Below are positions 62,901 through 64,000 of a stretch of 64,000 nucleotides of DNA, in pieces. Position numbers and translations under genes: made by a program. Position 1 is the first letter of the stretch; the number at the start of each line of letters is the position of its first letter. The notes beneath the pieces were generated by a model that worked only from the letters and a program-made list of their open reading frames with translations, was not told the DNA's origin and ran no database searches. Source of the stretch: Schaalia odontolytica (GTDB lineage Bacteria; Actinomycetota; Actinomycetes; Actinomycetales; Actinomycetaceae). The stretch is taken from NCBI RefSeq assembly GCF_009730335.1, contig NZ_CP046315.1, forward strand, positions 1,922,001 through 1,986,000, given 5' to 3'.

Positions 62901-63117
62901 CGCCGAGGTTGCGGGCGCGGCCGACGCGCACGAGTTCGGCACCGTCGGGAACTCGGTCAGCGGGGAAAGGAGTGACGTGTCGGCCTGCGACATCAATGAT
63001 GGTCAACGAATGCGGGGCCACCGATTGATTCTCAATGGCCCGCAAAACGGACTGGGTCAGCGGCGCTTCTCCCCTTGTAACAAGGATCGCACCCACGGAG
63101 CGCTGCGTCGGACTCAA
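59953..63117 (-). CDS. Large membrane glycosyltransferase family 2 protein
   Basis: About 1054 residues from TTG 63117 (overlaps the whiB stop by TTGA; GTG 63093 is possible). The N-terminal GT-A domain (about 1-260) has A-I-L-V-T-R-G-E, a D-x-A-type centre (H-E-D-S-A-P-E) and G-G-F-D-P-A-L-G-P-F-G-D-G-L-D-L-G-R-R. About 12 membrane helices (280-800) and a C-terminal external domain follow. Related giants in mycobacteria and corynebacteria act in arabinogalactan or mycolate-layer assembly; the sugar here is unknown. Followed by DUF5719. Confidence 0.85.
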   Translation of the reverse strand: MSPTQRSVGAILVTRGEAPLTQSVLRAIENQSVAPHSLTIIDVAGRHVTPFPADRVPDGAELVRVGRARNLGDAIRRAHAQGARFTSEQWWWILHEDSAPEPECLDELIQAAAVGKIVGAVGVKQMSWDDSRLLELGIFATASARRLERIGDDDIDQGQHDGTSDVLGVGTAGLFISAEAYEAVGGFDPALGPFGDGLDLGRRLHLAGYRVIVAPKARVRHARVSLYSGLDGASDTDHSEPTGDVSDAVVDGNDATDGSFRKRRYAQMYNWCKAVPALILPFLALWLLVWSPARALGRILTGRASLALPEIGALLSLIGATPRLLAGRARAAQSRRVPRSTLRALETAPALLRKEPAGVDEDEHGERIDPLIIASMRRYRFRSASTAVGLLILTAALALMQWWGTGAGLVGGAWVSLPSSWSELWAAAWSAWIPGGDGYAGGADPLTILMAILSAPFAPAGITPGALATFLLVTSTPLAAMMAWIPSRVLASSLRVRFLVSLAWSVAPSLLMSATHGVLAATLAHAALPVFAAYCLGQPKPLLVAGAGGVDEAPLRPRGINGGCAVLALVVLCCCAPWTLPLGAGVLAWRSRRSLLVALPAIVLLVPTYVSIAVHPSAWPAFASTSGGVHAYTRADSWMAMLGMPAAPSTPLEAIALGTIGAGIIAAAGIALLRLRTRCAALAFCLALVAAAAGWAASQIGVGISGAFVAHAWTGPALSLSVGALLVLAARSGSGNEDEAEASRPAWDGSRPFTVRALGALSALVLLGAGGGVAVSAFAARGDAADTPTFTLAQRSTVSPMSSPIVSAVASQAQRSTRVGRILVLDGDPTNGTVNASLWRGSGPSLTDGSPATRALALARARSGAAEGVLRDPATASLAQAAYTLVVYPDDTTVATLAAHDIDTILVPLGASGSQALTSGLDRASGLEKVGDTNSGTVWRVRPGGVTPSRARVESGSGVTTPVGGSQLSVSGDVDASGTLILAERADSGWRASVDGTALVATEVADGWSQAFEMPTAGHLTLTYSAWWIIPWRIASGVCLVVAAASALSAWRKR

Positions 63118-63410
63118 CCGGCCATACGGCGCAGGCGCCGCCTCTCGCGCTCGGACATGCCGCCCCAAATACCAAAGCGCTCGTCGTTAGCCAGCGCATA
63201 TTCCAGGCATTCTTCGCGCACCTGGCAGGCCTGACAAACGGCCTTAGCATCGCGAGTGGAGCCACCCTTTTCCGGGAAAAACGCCTCCGGATCCGTCTGC
63301 GCGCACAGAGCGTGCTGCTGCCACGCAAGGGGGCCGTCAATGCGGGCATACTGCGTCGCGTCGGCGTCCTCGGACCACTCCAGAGGTCCGTCACCGAAGA
63401 TGTTCCACAT
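63114..63410 (-). CDS. whiB2: WhiB-family iron-sulfur regulator (WhiB2-like)
   Basis: 98 residues. All four cluster cysteines are present: Cys36, Cys59, Cys62 and Cys68; the G-I-W-G-G turn (80-84) and the basic C-terminal helix R-R-R-L-R-R follow. WhiB proteins bind a [4Fe-4S] cluster and the main sigma factor. Position beside the large glycosyltransferase and TIGR03089 gene is that of WhiB2/WhmD, needed for septation in actinobacteria. ATG 63410 has AAGGAG at 8 nt. Confidence 0.94.
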   Translation of the reverse strand: MWNIFGDGPLEWSEDADATQYARIDGPLAWQQHALCAQTDPEAFFPEKGGSTRDAKAVCQACQVREECLEYALANDERFGIWGGMSERERRRLRRMAG

Positions 63411-63566
63411 TGCGGGAGCTCCTTATAACGAATCGATCAATACGAAAATTACACGCGTGTCGTTGTCGGAAGTCAAGCCGTTTCGCGATATTGAGACCTT
63501 TCCCGTAGCACTTGACCCAACGGTAAAACAATGCCATATTTCAAGGACTTCACAGTTACTAAGTAT

Positions 63567-63594
63567 TTGGGTCACCCGAGACCTTCGATATACT
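63567..63594 (+). promoter_or_regulatory. Promoter of a leaderless gene
   Basis: TTGGGT (63567-63572) and TATACT (63589-63594), 16-bp spacer. The -10 ends 7 nt before ATG 63602, so transcription would start at or beside the start codon. Confidence 0.6.
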
Positions 63595-63601
63595 TGAAAC
63601 C

Positions 63602-64000
63602 ATGAACAATAAGTCCTTAGAAACTATGAGCAGGCTCACTCACTGTATCACAGCAATTAACGGATGGTCAGGTCCAGCACTCACCCAATATGGCCAGGAG
63701 CGGGTTGAACTGGGAGGACCCGTGGTCAGCCGGTGGTTAGCAAAGATCGCAAACTACCTGACAAACGAACTTGCGGCCGATCTGTTCGGCACGGGCGAAG
63801 CGACACCGACTCGCATCTACATCTACACGACTCTTCAGCCCTGGCAGGACGCACTTTGGCAGATCGCAGCGCGGGCGATGGGGTGGGAGGTTCTCGATAC
63901 GCGACGTCCCCTCCCCGGAGACCTTTTCGTCACGAATATTCTCGGTTCCGAAGCATCCGACGCGCTGGACGCCGGGGCGCACGTTCTCGCCCAGCCCGCG
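63602..64000 (+). CDS. TIGR03089-family protein, 3' end cut by window edge
   Basis: 133 codons from ATG 63602 run open to the window end. The N-terminal part (L-T-Q-Y-G-Q-E-R-V-E-L-G-G-P-V-V and W-L-A-K-I-A-N-Y-L) and the following helical region match the actinobacterial TIGR03089 family, remote relatives of AMP-binding enzymes whose function is unknown. Divergent from whiB2 over a 191-bp AT-rich intergenic with no ribosome site before the ATG but a good -10 close by. The family is usually found beside the envelope and WhiB genes, as here. Confidence 0.82.
   Translation, partial: MNNKSLETMSRLTHCITAINGWSGPALTQYGQERVELGGPVVSRWLAKIANYLTNELAADLFGTGEATPTRIYIYTTLQPWQDALWQIAARAMGWEVLDTRRPLPGDLFVTNILGSEASDALDAGAHVLAQPA

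Overview
The window is high-GC actinobacterial chromosome. The gene content points to Actinomycetaceae, most likely a Schaalia or Actinomyces of the oral type. Supporting features are a fused multifunctional 2-oxoglutarate enzyme (Kgd), MtrA-MtrB-LpqB, WhiB, an ECF sigma with a zinc anti-sigma of the SigH/SigR-RsrA kind, a 24-residue ribosomal protein bL37, DUF3499, DUF5719, DUF6912, Rv3235-like and TIGR03089 proteins, and many 4-nt stop/start overlaps. No species can be fixed from sequence reading alone.

Left part (1-7.5 kb): lysA (cut by the edge) and argS form an operon on the minus strand, with mntH divergent. A 1-kb gene-free stretch then carries two unusual repeat sets, one a perfectly symmetric four-copy array of an 18-bp word. 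rpiB, tRNA-Arg(CCG) and an NhaD-type antiporter follow. From 7.4 to 10.8 kb lies a lower-GC cassette of five coupled or nearly coupled genes. It resembles a type VII secretion effector/immunity module: a small helical partner with an in-frame amber stop, a glycine-zipper effector, a membrane immunity candidate and two accessory proteins. A copy of the antiporter's 3' end and terminator lies on each side.

Middle (10.8-31.5 kb): glycerophosphodiesterase, M23 peptidase and two tandem CNNM/CBS membrane proteins on the minus strand; kgd, a degenerate SGNH protein and a decaying tandem family of small membrane proteins on the plus strand; an alpha/beta hydrolase. Next is a DUF559-type nuclease gene bracketed by two identical palindromic six-motif arrays, then bL37, sigH-rsrA (with a self-type promoter), a DoxX-like gene, aroA and rsgA. 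An AT-rich pair follows that could be a secreted bacteriocin-like peptide and its membrane partner.

Right part (31.6-64 kb) is mostly conserved actinobacterial core: a GATase, sbcD-sbcC, DUF6912, a TadZ/CpaE-like protein and a SAF protein, a BldC-like HTH protein, a LysM protein and Rv3235-like protein, secA, hpf, comF, lpqB, mtrB, mtrA. It continues with a MoxR/DUF58/DUF4129/DUF4350 cluster with SpoIIM and RDD proteins, DUF3499, a zincin-like protein that lacks its zinc ligands, DUF5719, a giant glycosyltransferase, whiB and TIGR03089 (cut by the right edge).

One signal spans the whole window: the 13-mer GACGAGGCCGKGG occurs at least 15 times, in genes and in intergenic DNA, on both strands and in different reading frames. 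This is far above chance and suggests a Chi-like or uptake-like chromosomal signal.
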